This document shows, piece after piece, positions 1 to 15,740 of a stretch of DNA of 64,000 bases. The DNA is taken from positions 9,289,805-9,353,804 of the forward strand of contig NC_092120.1 of assembly GCF_045679555.1 (NCBI RefSeq), in the 5' to 3' direction. How positions within the stretch are numbered: the first letter of the stretch is position 1; every line of letters starts with the position of its first letter. Under the pieces are notes generated by a model. It saw only the letters and a program-made list of their open reading frames with translations, made no database searches and had not been told where the DNA came from. Position numbers and translations under genes: made by a program. Source of the DNA: Salvelinus alpinus (Eukaryota > Chordata > Actinopteri > Salmoniformes > Salmonidae).

Positions 1-1631
1 CATAGTCTAATATAGAAGGAGAATGCAGGACCACAGCCTTAGTGAGTGAGAAACAGCAGGTGTGTGTGTGTGTCTGTGTCTGTGTTGTGTGATGGGGAGA
101 GAGGGACTGAGAGAAAATGAGATTGGTGAAATGAATAGTGCACTTTCTTTCCCTAAATGAAAGTGGCTCTCATATTTAGGGAAAAAGTGATGGGGTGTGA
201 AGAAAACCCATCTGAAGGAGGGAGTGATGCCAGTAACCCTGAAGAAATGACAAGGGCCCACAAACAGAAAACGAATCAGGGAGAAAAGCAGACAAACAGA
301 TTGTATAGAAAGCCAAGGGCTCCCCATGAGACTGTTAGAAACTTGACTAAAACTTTACTGTGAGACCTTACATGGAGAAACTTTACTCATCGTTACATGC
401 AATGTACATAATTAAAGTGGAATGGACAGTGTTTTAACTGTTTTGCAGATATGAAACAAATAATTATAATATACGTCAAAAATATCAAACTCCCAGTTTA
501 TGCTTCAAAACCAGATTCATAAGAGGTTTAAAAATGTGTTCTATTTGACAAAACATCCCATGATGTACAGTATGGCAGGGTCACACGTTACTTGACACCC
601 AGCGTCCTAACACGTTATGACACCGTCATAAGCATGTCATAATATGCCATAACAGCTGACATAACGTGTCATAACCTATCATAATATGGTCATAACACTG
701 TCATTACACATATTTAGACATATTGCATTAATTTATGGTTATGACACCTACATAAGTGTCAAACCCACAAAACCTACCACGCAAGGTAAAACATTCCATT
801 ACACCATAGCATACTTGCCAACAGTATGTTTATGTTAAATCAAATTTTCTGAAATTGACCATATTACATTATCTTTGTAATTTCGCACACATTGATATCA
901 GACATGCACCTGCCCCCAATGCTCTGTTGCTGATGATTGGCATGAATGCAGGAGCAGGACAATACACCCTCTTTTTGACTGATGACTGACATAAGGGCAT
1001 GTATGTGATAGGCCTATCTGGCTTATATGATTATGATGGTCATAATGCTTCTTGAAGTGTTAAAGTGTATTTTCTTAGTCCTAGTAAAGTGATACTGGAT
1101 GGTCATAATGCTTCATGACAGTGTCACAAAGTGTATTTTCTGCTAGTTATTTAAAATATGATGAAAAAAAATCAACAATGGACTTTCAAAGAAAAGGAAA
1201 CATCTTAGCAGGGCAAAAACACATTTATTTAAGTGTCATAACCAGCCATAAAATAATGCAATCTATGTCACAATAGGTGTAAATGTATATACCCAAGTCG
1301 CTAACAACCATTAGGTCGCTAATGGCCTGGTACTCAGGGCACTATTGTCCCTCTAAAGCCACTTTGACATAAATGAAAATGCTATAAAAAGAAAAAAGAA
1401 AACGCTATCAATCACATCATACAAACAGTATTGTGCTTTTAAAACTCACCTCACTGTGATTGATCAATTTGAAGAAAGAAGTTCAACAGGGTAAAACTGA
1501 GTGGAAAATATGGTCGTTGTGGAAGTTGTTTCAAAGCCTAACAACAAAATGGACAGCACTTTCAGAGGTGATGATTAATTCAAAACGCCCATACGCATAT
1601 AAGAGCTTATGCATATGCATAGGCCTATATA
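1..1631. repeat. Segmental duplication, copy A (left end outside window)
   Basis: The first bases match those starting near 17427, and the match continues with the same order of blocks: a GT-rich stretch, a block near 150-560, a block near 1290-1620, and then the same Tc1 element. The part around 590-760 is rich in short GTCATAA-type words that recur in copy B in reduced form. The stretch from about 810 to 1300 is not shared, because copy B carries other DNA there. No protein-coding gene is recognised; the open frames at the start are GT-rich shadows. Because the match begins at base 1, the duplication probably extends to the left of the window. Confidence 0.75.
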
Positions 1632-3104
1632 CAGTGCATTCAGGAAGTATTCAGAACCCTTGAGTTTTTCCACATTTTGATATGTTACAGCCTTATTCTA
1701 AAATTGATTAAATTTTATTTTTTCTCATCAATCTACACACAATAGCAGAAATTATTCAGACCCTTTGCTTTGAGACTCAAAATTGAGCTCAGGTGCATCC
1801 TGTTTCTATTGATCATCCTTGAGATGTTTCTACAACTTGATTGGAGTCAACCAGTGGTAAATTCAATTGATTGGACTTGATTTGGATAGGCACACACCTG
1901 TCTATATAAGGTCCCACCGTTGACAGTGCATGTCAGAGCAAAAACCAAGCCATGAGGTCGAAAGAATTGTCCGTAGAGCTCCGAGAAAAAATTGTGTCGA
2001 GGCACAGATCTGGGGAAGGGTACCAAAAAAAATCTGCAGCATTGAAGGCCCCCAAGAACACAGTGGCAACCATCATTCTGAAATGGAAGAAGTTTGGAAC
2101 CACCTAGAGCTGGCCGCCCAGCCAAACTGAGCAATCGGGGGAGAAGGGCCTTGGACAGGGAGGTGACCAAGAACCCGATGGTCACTCTGACAGTGCTCTA
2201 GAGTTCCTCTGTGGAGATGGGAGAACTTTCCAGAAGTTCAACCGTCTCTGCAGCACTCCACCAATCAGGCCTTTATGGTAGAGTGGCCAGATGGAAGCCA
2301 CTCCTCAGTAAAAGGCACATGACAGCCTGCTTGGAGTTTGTCAAAAGGCACCTAAAGGACTCTCAGACCATGAGAAACAAGATTCTCTGGTCTAATGAAA
2401 CCAAGATTGAACTCTTTGGCCTGAATGCCAGGTGTCACATCTGGAGGACACCAGGCACCATCCCTACGGTGAAGCATGGTGGTAGCAACATCATGCATCA
2501 TCATATTTTTCAGTAGCAGACTAGTCAGGATCGAGGAAAAGATGAACGGAGCAAAGTACAGAGAGATCCTTGATAAAATCCTGCTACAGAGTGCTCAGGT
2601 CCTCAGACGGGGGTGAAGGTTCACCTTCTAACAGGACATCAACCCTAAGCAGACAGCCAAGACAACGCAGGAGGGGCTTCGGGACAAGTCTCTGAATGTC
2701 CTGGTGTGGGCCAGCCAGAGCCCGGACATGAACCTGATCGAACATCTCTGGAATGACCGGAAAATAACTGTGTAGTGATGCTCCCCATCCAACCTGACAG
2801 AGCTTGAGAGGACCTGTAGAGAGTAATGGGAGAAACTCCCTAAATACAGGTGTGCCAAGCTTGTAGCGTCATACCCAAGAAGACTCAAAGCTGTAATCGC
2901 TGCCAAAGGTGCTTCAACAAAGTACTGAGTAAAGGGTCTGAATACTTATGTAACTGTGATATTTCCTGTTTTTGCTTTGTCATTATGGGGTATTGTGTGT
3001 AGATTGATCAGGGGAAAAAACAATTTAATAAATTTTAGAATAAGGCTATAATGTAACAAAATGTGGAAAAAGTCAACAGGTCTGAATACTTTCCGAATGC
3101 AATG
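1632..3104 (+). mobile_element. Tc1-like transposon, dead copy (in duplication copy A)
   Basis: The left end begins CAGTGCATTCAGGAAG and the right end is its imperfect inverted counterpart, with TA on each side. The plus strand encodes a decayed Tc1 transposase: an N-terminal helix-turn-helix region near 1950-2180, then a catalytic region in which the usual WSDETK motif reads WSNETK (first catalytic Asp replaced by Asn, near 2390). The tail has IEHLWND near 2735-2755. There is a stop in place of a Gln codon near 2200, a short deletion after the HTH region and further frame breaks, so it cannot be active. The element near 19020 shares the same stop and the same Asn. Confidence 0.85.
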
Positions 3105-3468
3105 TATGAGCCCCCCCAAAAATCTAACCTGAATTCAAATTATCATTGTGCCTTTATACAATACATAGCCTATTGCATATTATGCATGGCAGAAAAACAT
3201 ATAAAAAAACAGATTTAAGATGTCTATACTCCTATACTCCAATATTAAAATAATTCTAGTAATCGCCTTTAAGTGTCGACTTTATTATTATTAGCTGACT
3301 CGCCTAGTTAAATAAAGGTTAAATAAACAATTAATAAAAAAATGCATACTGGGTGGGCTGGTTACCTTATGCTATGCTCCAAACTTTCTATCCACGAGTC
3401 TTGGAGAGAACATATAGGCCTAGGCGACACTGTTGGTTCATTGATTGTGCAGGGCGGCTTACAGTTAG
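3105..3468. other. No gene recognised
   Basis: AT-rich sequence following the Tc1 element, with short runs typical of neutral intergenic DNA. I see no long open frame, repeat end or RNA structure that I can name. Confidence 0.5.
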
Positions 3469-4064
3469 TGTCGTAGCTGAATCAGAATTAGTTAGGTAAC
3501 ATAGATAAATAAGATGTTTTATTTATTTTCATAATATGCAGAATATCAGAAAGGGAGAAGGGCTCCACTATGTCTGTACGCTAGTCACTCCCTTCTTTTC
3601 CCATTGGGGGGAGGAGTATGGCAGGAGCTTGTCCAGGAGGGGGTGTATTTGAGATGGGAGTATCTAGAATTGACAATTGATATATGCCATTGGATGAGGT
3701 AATGTTTTCGTACTAAGTGGTACCAAGAACGAGATTAGAATCTTGTTTTAGGAGACCAAACTGAACGATAATTTATAGCTAATGCTATCTAGCGATGGGA
3801 TACTCCTCTTTCAAGTAAAAGGTTCTTTGTGAACTGTTCCTAAGATCTGTGGTTCGTCATGTAAGTTGAGAGGGGTGTATCTTGGCTACAAAAGATACTA
3901 AGAATTGTTTTGTCAGAGAATTCATTTATAGACACTGAATTGATCTGAGAGTCAAAAGGGCTATGGTGAAGCTCATATAATTAAAGATGGACTTTATAAT
4001 ATAACTTTGACTTGTGTGTGATTTGCTCTCTCATCATTTAGTAATACAGGAAATTACCACGACA
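3469..4064 (+). mobile_element. Solo LTR (family not identified)
   Basis: A block of about 596 bases starts TGTCG and ends CGACA, with a 4-base direct repeat TTAG on both sides (3465-3468 and 4065-4068). This is the signature of an LTR left after recombination. An ATTAAA polyadenylation-type signal lies near 3979, which sets the orientation. No internal retroelement coding sequence is adjacent. This is a fossil. Confidence 0.65.
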
Positions 4065-4099
4065 TTAGCCTACGATTATATTGAATTTGTATTTGTAAA

Positions 4100-5018
4100 A
4101 ACATGATACAATCAATGTTCCCAAACAGATTTAACTTGGTTTACCAAATTAATCATTGGGCAGCTGCAGGAACAGGATTGGAGAGCCCTTGGCATACAGA
4201 GTTTGGGTGTAATATCACCTGTTGCGCAGTGAGAGGCTACACGCTCCTCAAACAATGGTTGATGCATTGAGTGATGATGCATTGAGTCTGTCATGACTGT
4301 CCATGAGAATCCAAATAGGTCAGACAAGGTTTGCAATAAATAACTTAAATCAGACCCCCTCTCACCCGTAGAGGAGGGAAGAAAAGAACTAGTGGGGATG
4401 AACAATTCCGTCGATATATATCCAAAATGTCCATTTATTTGGCGCGTTTGATCCAGAAGAACACCGGTTCCAACTTGCGCAACGTGACTACAAAATATCT
4501 CATAAGTTACCTGTAAGCTTTGTCCAAACATTTCAAACTACTTTTGTAATACAACTTTAGGTATTTTTTAACGTAAATAATCGATAAAATTTAAGACGGG
4601 ATGATTTGTGTTTAATACCGGAGGAAAACAAAGTGTAGCTAGCTTTCAGGTCACACGCCTCTAACAAAAAGTACACTTCCCTCGAGCCTCATTCTGAACA
4701 GCCTTACTTCTTCATTACACAAAGGAAAAACATCAACCAATTTCTAAAGACTGTTGACATACAGTGGAAGCGATAGGAACTGCAAGAAGGTCCCTTAGAA
4801 ATCTGGATTCCCAATGAAACCCATTGAAAAGAGAGTGACCTCAAAAACTACTCACAGACATGATTCAAACAGTTTTAGAAACTTCAGAGTGTTTTCTACC
4901 CAAATCTACTAATAATATGCATAGCTTAGCTTCTGGGCCTGAGTAGTAGGCAGTTTACCTTGGGCACACTTTTCATCCGGACGTGAAAATAACGCCCCCT
5001 ATCCCAGAGAAGTTTTAA
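4100..5018 (-). mobile_element. TTAA-flanked repeat family member (antisense)
   Basis: This block is the reverse complement of much of 23817-24851. Both share a stretch describing a Lys-Arg-poor pseudo-frame around 4420-4560, and both share the end that reads CCTATCCCAGAGA. Related elements in this window are flanked by TTAA, suggesting a piggyBac-like or other TTAA-targeting, non-autonomous DNA element. The left boundary is approximate. No transposase is visible. Confidence 0.5.
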
Positions 5019-5519
5019 ATTGGTTTGAACTTTGAATCTCAACACGAGGTGGAGATGATAAACTCACCTCCCGGACAATCACTGGTATGGCCGATTAGCT
5101 GTCCTAAGTAAAGTATCATCAAAAGCTAATTTAAGGAGGACCATCCGGTTACTCTGCTCAAACCATCGTATTACGCTACCCTCATCACCCCACTGGGGAA
5201 CCATCAATACGGCTGACTAGCCTATCTTCAAGAGCGAATGGATGGAAAATAGACTCTGTAGTTCTGTTCAGGACTACACGACAAGTGACCGGTTACCGGA
5301 CAACTACAAAGAAGGACACCAGTAGAAGACTTGGTGGAACCATTTTGGACAATCAGAGCCTTACAAGCATTTCCAAGGCTGCCCTGTCCAACGAGAGATC
5401 CCCGGCGACCAAGGAATTTCACGTAAATACATTCATGATTTCTTACTCAAAGCGGGCGGCGGTTCATGTGCAAAGTATATGGTTACTGTAAGTGAGAGTA
5501 GTTTCTGACTGTACCAATG
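5019..5519. other. Unassigned sequence
   Basis: The open frames of 60-70 codons here have no recognisable motif. The sequence probably belongs to old repeats, but I cannot name it. Confidence 0.3.
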
Positions 5520-5756
5520 TTAAAACTTCTTCGGGATTGGTGTCCCATCCACGGGACGGTTGAGCTAATGCGATTAGCATGAGGTTGTAAGTAACAAGAA
5601 AACTTCCCAGGACATAGACATATCTGATATTGGCAGAAAGCTTAAATTATTGTTAATCTAACTGCACTGTACCATTTACAGTAGCTATTACAGTGAAATA
5701 ATACCATGCTATTGTTTGTGGAGAGTGCACAGTTTTTAACTTGAAAAGTTATTAAT
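5520..5756 (+). mobile_element. TTAA-type repeat, left-end fragment
   Basis: It begins TTAA followed by AACTTCTT, the same terminal word seen at the ends of the elements at 21349 and 37940, and continues for about 230 bases before LINE sequence takes over. The opposite end is absent, so it is a fragment. Confidence 0.5.
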
Positions 5757-7066
5757 AAACATTGCATTTCTGCTTTTAACAGCTAGCTGCTTGCTAAGCT
5801 ACTAGCCATCAAGCTAACAAAGTTAGTCCCAGATAAGTTTTGCAATGGAGCCTTCTTTGTCTGGAGAAGTAAATGAACAGTTCCAGCTCTGTAGGAGCGG
5901 TATCTACTACGCTTTGTTTCTGGACAAACTGGTTCACTCGGAGTTCCAATGCGGCAATTGTTTGCTTGCCAGGGATTATAGGATTGAAGTGACTTCCTTG
6001 ATCAAGCAGGTCGCCAGCCTACGTAAGAAACTGGGGAAAACGCAGAGTGGAATGTTTACTTTTTCTATGCCGGTGGCTGGACAGCGTTTGAATCTCTGCC
6101 TTGTCATTTATCATTGTCCGGCCGGCCGGTGTTGCCTGAAGTTCGCCAGGGGATTTCCTCAGCCTTCTCACCAGCCTTGATTTTGGGCAGCTCCATGGTA
6201 AGAAATGTGACTGTTCCTGGTGCTAAAACAATGTCCTCCCCCGGAGTTTGAGTAAATTACATTACTAAGCTCCTCCAGAATGTTCTACGCCAGGACAAAT
6301 TGGTTCTATCGTAGTCCATATAGATTTTAATGACATTATGAAGGGCAGCTCTGAACATTTTAAACTGGATATTAAAGAGCTGATTGATTCTCTGCTAGAC
6401 ACTAATAAAATACCCATCATATCTGGCCTGTGCCCTCTCTGAATCATATCTGGCCCTGTGCCCTCTCTGAATCGTGGCATTGAACGCTTTAACAGGATTC
6501 TTTCTCTCCACACCTGGTTACGTGATAATTGCAGCTCAATGGGTGTAACTTTTGTTGACAATTTCAATACCTTTTGGAAACAAGACAAGTTTTATAAGGA
6601 GGATGGTATCCACCTGAATAATTTGGGTTCCTGGGCCTTTCACAGCATTATAAGACTGCGTTGAGAAAATTACTTATCAATGAACCAAGCCCAGCTCAGT
6701 TAATCCCTACCATTGTGTCGCTAAATTGTCAAAATACTTCAGTAAATGTACATTATACCAGGGGCATTGCTAGACACAATTTAAGTAACGAATTGCATGT
6801 CTCTCCAACTTCCCTGAATGCCTCTGCTGATCCTACAGCTATTGCATGCATTAATCATGTGCCTATGAACCAGAGTTATACTGTTAGCACTGAGGCAGTG
6901 TGCCCTAGTAGGAAGTCCACTGTGTGCAGCTCACCCTGCACTAACATAACTAACATGAGCATATCTGCTTCTGATAAGCTTTCCAGTAAAGCAATTAAAA
7001 CTATCAAGCATCCCAGAAAAGTGCTAAAAATAGCCCACGTTAACATATGTAACTTAAGAAACAAAT
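5757..7066 (+). mobile_element. LINE 5' part (CR1/L2-like ORF1 with esterase-type domain), broken
   Basis: An ORF beginning at 5845 (starting MEPSLSG) and the downstream frames read as an ORF1 with a lipase/esterase-like region near 6260-6660. Motifs such as GIERFNRILSLHTWLRDN and EDGIHLNNLGS (the DG..H element of SGNH folds) are visible. The start of the endonuclease region (IAHVNICNLRNK) appears near 7027 and then stops abruptly at an opposed LINE. A short tandem duplication of about 35 bases lies at 6415-6475. Several frame changes make it inactive. A second piece of the same LINE 5' region lies at 28985. Confidence 0.65.
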
Positions 7067-9425
<2,359 letters not shown>

Positions 9426-9494
9426 TCATCATCATTCTTTATCAGACACTGTTTGTATGGTCCCATGTACCACTTTTCCAGACTTGACATTACT

Positions 9495-10010
9495 GTACAC
9501 TCACCGGCCACTTTATTAGGTACACCTATCTAGTACTGGGTAGGAACCCCTTTTGCCTCCACAACAGCCTGAATTATTCATGGTGTTGTACGTTAAGAGA
9601 TGCCCTTCTGCACACCACTGTTTTAAACAGCTGTTATTTGAGCATTTGTGGCCTTTCCGTTAGCTTGAATAAGTCTGGACATTCTCCTCTGACCTCATTA
9701 ACAAGGTGTTTTGCCCACAGAACTGCCGCTCACTGAATGTGTTTTGTTTATCGCACCATTCTCTGTAAACTCTAGAGACTGTAGTGCATAAAAATCACAG
9801 GAGGGCAGCTGTTTCTGAGATGCTGGAATCACCATGTGTGGCATCAACAATCATACCACCGTCAAAGTATCTTAGATTACGCATCTTGCCCGTTCTAATG
9901 TTTGGTCGAACAACATCTAAAGCTCTCTTCTCTATATACTCTATATATTGAGTTGCAGGCAACCACATGATTCGCTGTTCGAATGTAACCTTCCTTGATG
10001 AGCTAAATCA
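9495..10010. mobile_element. Non-autonomous DNA transposon fragment (CACTCACCGGCC end)
   Basis: The left end near 9497 carries the conserved terminal word CACTCACCGGCCACTTTATT, which I recognise as common in teleost genomes as an inverted terminal repeat. The matching right terminal repeat is not found, so this copy is truncated. It contains no coding sequence. Confidence 0.55.
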
Positions 10011-10019
10011 GGTCTGTAG

Positions 10020-10570
10020 AGCTGATGGCATAACCTATGTCATTGTGTGATAATGTCAGGTTCCACCATGCTCAAATGGTGCAAGCATGGTTTCAGGCCC
10101 ATCCACAATGTACCACCCTGTACTTACCCCCATACTCTCCTTTCCTTAACCCGATTGAGGATTTTTTCTCCACATGGAGGTGGAAGGTATATGATAGGTG
10201 CCCTCACGAACAAGCCACCCTTCTCCAGGCCATGGATGACGCATGCAATGACATAACGGCAGACCAGTGTCAGGCCTGGATTCGCCATGCCCGAAGATTC
10301 TTCCCAAGATGTTTGGCTAATGAAAACATCCATTGTGATGTGGATGAGAACCTGTGGCCAAATCCACAAGACAGGGTTGATGGAAATATAGAAGTACAGT
10401 AAACAATCTTTTGTTTTGCTTTTTACAGTAAGCCAGGCGAGGAACACTGCAGTTGACCTTTAACTGTTCTCTTTTTTGTAGCTAATTATTTTTGCTTTGA
10501 TTCAAAGAAACCTGTTGTGATTTTATTGTATTTCATCAATAAATTTCATATTTTGTTCAATGATTCCACT
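10020..10570 (+). pseudogene. IS630/Tc1-superfamily DDE transposase, C-terminal fragment
   Basis: A frame from 10037 to 10402 (121 codons) carries the second half of a DDE_3-type nuclease: CDNVRFHH at residues 4-11 (the second catalytic Asp in DN), and LPPYSPFLNPIEDFF near residues 30-45 with the third acidic residue. A C-terminal arm that is rich in Trp, Arg and His follows. The first catalytic Asp and the DNA-binding domain are absent upstream, so it is a fragment. It is followed by an AATAAA at about 10538. The neighbours are only repeats. The family assignment is firm at superfamily level and uncertain below it. Confidence 0.6.
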
Positions 10571-11274
10571 GTGTCTGTAGTATTTTCTCTACTAGACCTT
10601 TTATAGTGATGTATTTACGTGTAGTAGCATAATGAAACATGTATCACATGTTTTGTACTACAATATTTAATGATTGTACGAACAACTACACAGTGAAACT
10701 ATCGGTATCTTGTGTGTGGGTGATCTAAATGAATGTTCCTATGGTATTTCATGATAAATTAGTTATTTGAACAAATGATTCTGCAAGTGCAAGGTTTCTT
10801 TAAAGATATGAATGCACAATGCAATGTTTTGAACATTGGACAGCCTGTGATACAAGTGATGACCGTTTTGAGTCTAGAGTTTTGAAAAATGACCACAAGG
10901 TTCTGAAATTAGTGTCAAAGTGATTGTTAAAAACTGTAATGTTGTTCCGCTGTAATACTACTAGCCACCTAGCAATTTTATGAAGTTGGAATTAGTTAGT
11001 ACAGATCGGTTCCCAATCTCCCAACCTCATAACTAGCTACAAGGATCAAGTTAGAGTATCTAGCTTGTCTAACTATCTTAGATGGCATGCCTGCTGGAAG
11101 GTTGGTAGACTTTAGAAAAAAAAGCAATGTACTAAATAAGACTCACATTCCTTTCAATCTTTTACCCAGATTTTAGCAGAGATGCAGAGAAGAATATTTA
11201 GTTTCTTTAAAAAATAAGCAGTCAGGAGGATAAAGATAGCTCAAGATGTTTGCTTAGATATGCAGAAAAATAGA
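10571..11274. other. No gene recognised
   Basis: AT-rich non-coding DNA between the transposase relic and the Gypsy fossil. Nothing with a recognisable end, open frame or structure was seen. Confidence 0.5.
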
Positions 11275-11279
11275 CATAT

Positions 11280-11633
11280 TGTAAGGGGTGCGTAACTGGT
11301 GACAGGGAAGTCAGACGCAGGAGGGCAGTACTGGGTAATAACCGGAGCAGTTTAATTATCAAAACCAACGGCATCCAGAAATACAAAATATGGGTACAAA
11401 ACCCGTCGCGCACCAGTCAAAATGTGCACAAGTACTTCCAACAAACAATTTCACACACAGACATGGGGGGGAACAGAGTGTTAAATACACAACAAGTAAT
11501 GAGAGAAATGTAAACCAGGTGTGTGGGATAACAAGACAAATAGAAAATGAAAGGTGGATCGGCGATGGCTAGAAGACCGGTGACGTCGGGCGGCTTTCAA
11601 GGAGAGGAACCGACTTCGGCAGAAGTCGTGACA
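11280..11633 (-). repeat. 3' LTR of the Gypsy fossil
   Basis: This 354-base block matches 15741-16092 over its length. It begins TGTAAGG and ends GTGACA as read on the plus strand. A C-run (polypurine tract on the coding strand) adjoins it at about 11636-11645. Confidence 0.85.
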
Positions 11634-14600
11634 GTACCCCCCCCCTTGACGCGCGGCTCCAGCAGCTCGCCGACACCGGCCTCGGGGACGACCCGGAGGG
11701 CGAGGTGCAGGGCGATCCTGACAGAGACGGTGGAACTCCCGCAGCATTGAAGGGTCCAACACGTCCTCCACCGGAACCCAGCATCTCTCCTCCGGACCGT
11801 ACCTCTCCCACTCCACGAGGTACTGAAGGGGGCGTAGGAACCTCCCGCACCTCAGACTCCTGGAGCGGGCCATCCACCACCGGCCTGGGGAGAGACACAT
11901 GGAACGAGGGGTTAATACGGCAATCGGGGAGAAGTTGTAACCTGTAACTAACCTCGTTCAGTCTCCTCAGGAGAGGCCCCACAAACTGCGGCCCCAGCTT
12001 CCGGCAGGGCAGGCGGAGGGGCAGGTTTCGGGTCGAGAGCCAGACCCGGTCCCCCGGCGAACACCGGGGCCTCACTGCGGTGACGGTCTGCGCTGGTTTT
12101 CTGGTGCAGCACGGCCCGCTGAAGGTGAACATGAGCGGCGTCCCATGTCTCATCGGCGTGCATGAACCAGTCGTCCACCGCAGGGGCCTCGATCTGACTC
12201 TGATGCCAAGGCTGGTACCCCAGTACGCACTGGAAGGGCGAGAGGTTAGTGGAGGAATGGCGGAGCGAGTTCTGAGCCATCTCGGCCCAGGGCACGAACG
12301 CCACCCACTCCCCCGGCCGGTCCTGACCATAAGACCTCAGAAACCTACCCACATCCTGGTTCACTCTCTCCACCTGCCCATTACTCTCGGGGTGAAAACC
12401 CGAGGTAAGGCTGATCGAGACCCCCAAACGTTCCATGAACGCCCTCCAGACCCTCGAAGTAAACTGGGGACCCCGATCAGACACTATATCCTCAGGCCGG
12501 AAGACTTGTGTAAACAAGGCCTCTGCAGTCTGAAGGGCTGTAGGGAGACCGGGCAGAGGGAGGAGACAGCAGGATTTAGAGAAACGGTCCACAACGACCA
12601 GGATCGTGGTATTACCCTGTGAGGGAGGAAGATCGGTGAGGAAATCGACCGACAGATGCGACCAAGGTCGTTGTGGAACGGGTAAGGGGTGTAGCTTACT
12701 TCTGGGCAGGTGCCTAGGAGCCTTACACAGGGCGCACACCGAGCAGGAGGAAACAAACCCTCATGTCCTTAGCCAAAGTGGGCAACCAGTACTTCCCACT
12801 CAGACAGCGCACCATCCGACCAATGCCTGGATGACCAGAGTAGGGTGACGTGTGGGCCCAATAGATCAACCGATCATGGACAGCAAACGGAACGTACAGA
12901 CACCCAGCGGGACACTGGTGGGGAGCCGGCTCTGCATGCAACGCCTGCTCAATGTCAGCATCCAGCTACCACACTATCGGCGCCATCAGGCAGGAGGCCA
13001 GGAGCATGGGGGTGGGATCCATGGGCCGCTCCTCTGTGTCCTACAGCCGGGACAGTGCGTCTGCCTTCACGTTCTGGGAACCTGGTCTGTAAGAAAGGGT
13101 GAAAACAAAACAGGTGAAAAACATGGCCCACCTTGCCTGACGAGGGTTCAGTCTCCTCGCCGCACCCGGATGTACTCCAGATTGCGGTGGTCAGTCTAGA
13201 TGAGAAAAGGGTGTTTAGCCCTCTCAAGCCAATGTCTCGACGCCTTCAAAGCCTTGATGACAGCCAACAGCTCCCGGTCCCCCACATCATAGTTTCGCTC
13301 CGCCGGGCTGAGCTTCCTCGAGAAGAAAGCACAGGGGCGGAGCTTCGGTGGCGTACCCGAGCGCTGAGAGAGTACGGCTCCTATCCCAGCCTCGGACGCA
13401 TCCACCTCCACTATGATTGCCAAAGAGGGATCCGGATGCGCCAGCACGGGAGCCGAGGTAAACAGAGCCCTTAGGTGACCAAAAGCCCTGTCCGCCTCAG
13501 CCGACCACTGCAAACGTACCGGTCCCCCCTTCAGCAGTGAGGTAATGGGAGCCGCTACCTGGCGAAATCCCTGGATAAACCTCCGGTAGTAATTGGCAAA
13601 CCCTAGAAACCGCTGCACCTCCTTTACCGTGGTGGGAGTCGGCCAATTACGCACAGCTGAAATGCGGTCACTCTCCATCTCCACCCGAGGTGGAAATGCG
13701 GTATCCTAGGAAGGAGACGGACTGTTGGAAGTACAGGCATTTCTCAGCCTTGACGTACAGGCCATGCTCCAACAATCGACCAAGCACCCTGCGTACCAGG
13801 AACACATGCTCGGCGTGTGCAGCGGAGTATATCAGAATGTCATCAATATACACCACTACACACTGCAGGTCCCTGAAAATCTTGTCTACAAAGGCTTGGA
13901 AGACTGATGGAGCATTCATCAACCCGTACGGCATGACGAGGTGCTCATAATGCCCTGAGGTAGTACTGAACGCCGTCTTTCACTCGTCTCCCTCCCGGAT
14001 ACGCACCAGGTTATACGTGCTCCTGAGATCTAGTTTGGTGAAGAAGCGCGCCCCGTGCATTGACTCAATCGCTGTGGCGATCAGAGGTAGCGGGTAACTG
14101 TACCTCACAGTGATCTGATTGAGGCCTCGATAGTCAATACACAGGCGCAGACCTCCCTCCTTCACAAAAAAGAAACCCGAGGAGGCGGGTGAAGTGGAGG
14201 ACCGAATGTACCCCTGACGCAGGGATTCGGAGACATGTTTCCATAGCCGCCGTCTCCGCCTGTGACAGGGGATACACGTGACTCTTGGGAAGTGCGGCGT
14301 CTACCAGGAGATTTATCACACAATCCCCCCGTCGATGGGGTGGTAATTGAGTCGCCTTCTTTTTGGAGAAAGCGAGAGCCAAATCGGCATATTCGGGGGG
14401 AATGTGCACGGTGGAGACCTGATCTGAACTTTCCACCGTAGTAGCACCAACGGAAACCCCTAAACACCTCCCCGAGCACTCTCGCGACCACCCCGTGAGA
14501 GCCCTCCGTTGCCATGAAACAGTGGGGTCATGACAAGCTAACCAGGGTAGGCCTAGCACCACGGGAAACGCAGGAGAGTCAATGAGGAAGAGACTGATTC

Positions 14601-15740
14601 TCTCCTTGTGACCCCCCCCCCTGCGTCACCATGCCCAGAGGAGTGGTGGCCTCCCTAATCAACCCTGACCCTAATGGTCGACTGTCTAAGGCGTGAACTA
14701 GGAAGGGCATAGCCACTGGGACGATGGGGATCCCTAAACTATGGGCAAATGATCTGTCTATAAAATTCCCAGCCGCGCCTGAATCGACGAGCGCCTTATG
14801 CTGGGAAAACTCAGGAAAAGTAACAAACAAAAACATGTGTGCAACAGAGGGCTCTGGGTGAGAATGGTGCCTTCTCACCTGGGGTGACGCCAGAGTGCCC
14901 TGCCTGCTGCCTCGACCCCCAGAGGGACCAACCCGGCACCGAACGGCAGTGTGACCTCTGCGGCCACAGATGGTGCACGAGACGGAACCTCCTCTGGTCT
15001 CCCTGAGCGCAGCACCTCCCAGCTCCATTGGCATTGGAGCGGTGGTGCTGGGGGATGGAACCGACAGACCCCGCTCTGGACGTCCGCGGGTGGCCAGCAG
15101 CATATCCAGCCGAATGGACAGGTCCACCAGCTGGTCGAAGGTGAGGGTGGTGTCCCTGCAGGCGAACTCTCGACGGACGTCCTCGCGCAAACTGCAGCGA
15201 TAGTGGTTGATCAGGGCCCTGTCGTTCCATCCCGCGCCGGCGGCCAGGGCCCGAAAGTCCATCGTGAACTCCTGGGCGCTCCTCGTCCCCTGCCTCAGAT
15301 GGAAAAGGTGTTCATCCTCGAAATGGTCCAGCGCCGCATCTCCTTCTCCCCACAAGGCTTTGGCCCACTCCAGGGCTTTCCCCGAGAGGCATGAGACGAG
15401 GGCGGACACCTTCTCATGGCCCGAAGGAGCCGAGTGGACGGTTGCCAGGTAGAGATCCAGCTGCAACAGGAAACCCTGGCAGCGTGCAGCCGTCCCGTCG
15501 TACTCCAGGGGAAGGGCAAGACGAATCCCACTCGGACCGAGTGAAGGAGGGGGGCGAGTAGTGGAGACCCTGGTGGTGCTGGTGGAGGCGCTGGATGACT
15601 CCCTGTCTCTCTCAGCGGTCCATGGTTTGGACCATGCGGTCCATGGCGACGCCGAGATGGTGGAGCTCCTGGACGCTCTCCTCGACCCCTATACCAGGGG
15701 CACCTGCTCCTGCTGACTCCATATTGTGGGTGTGAAATTC

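Noticed and set aside
12080-15452. Several plus-strand frames of 80-180 codons
   Set aside because: They are antisense shadows of the GC-rich coding regions of the Gypsy fossil.
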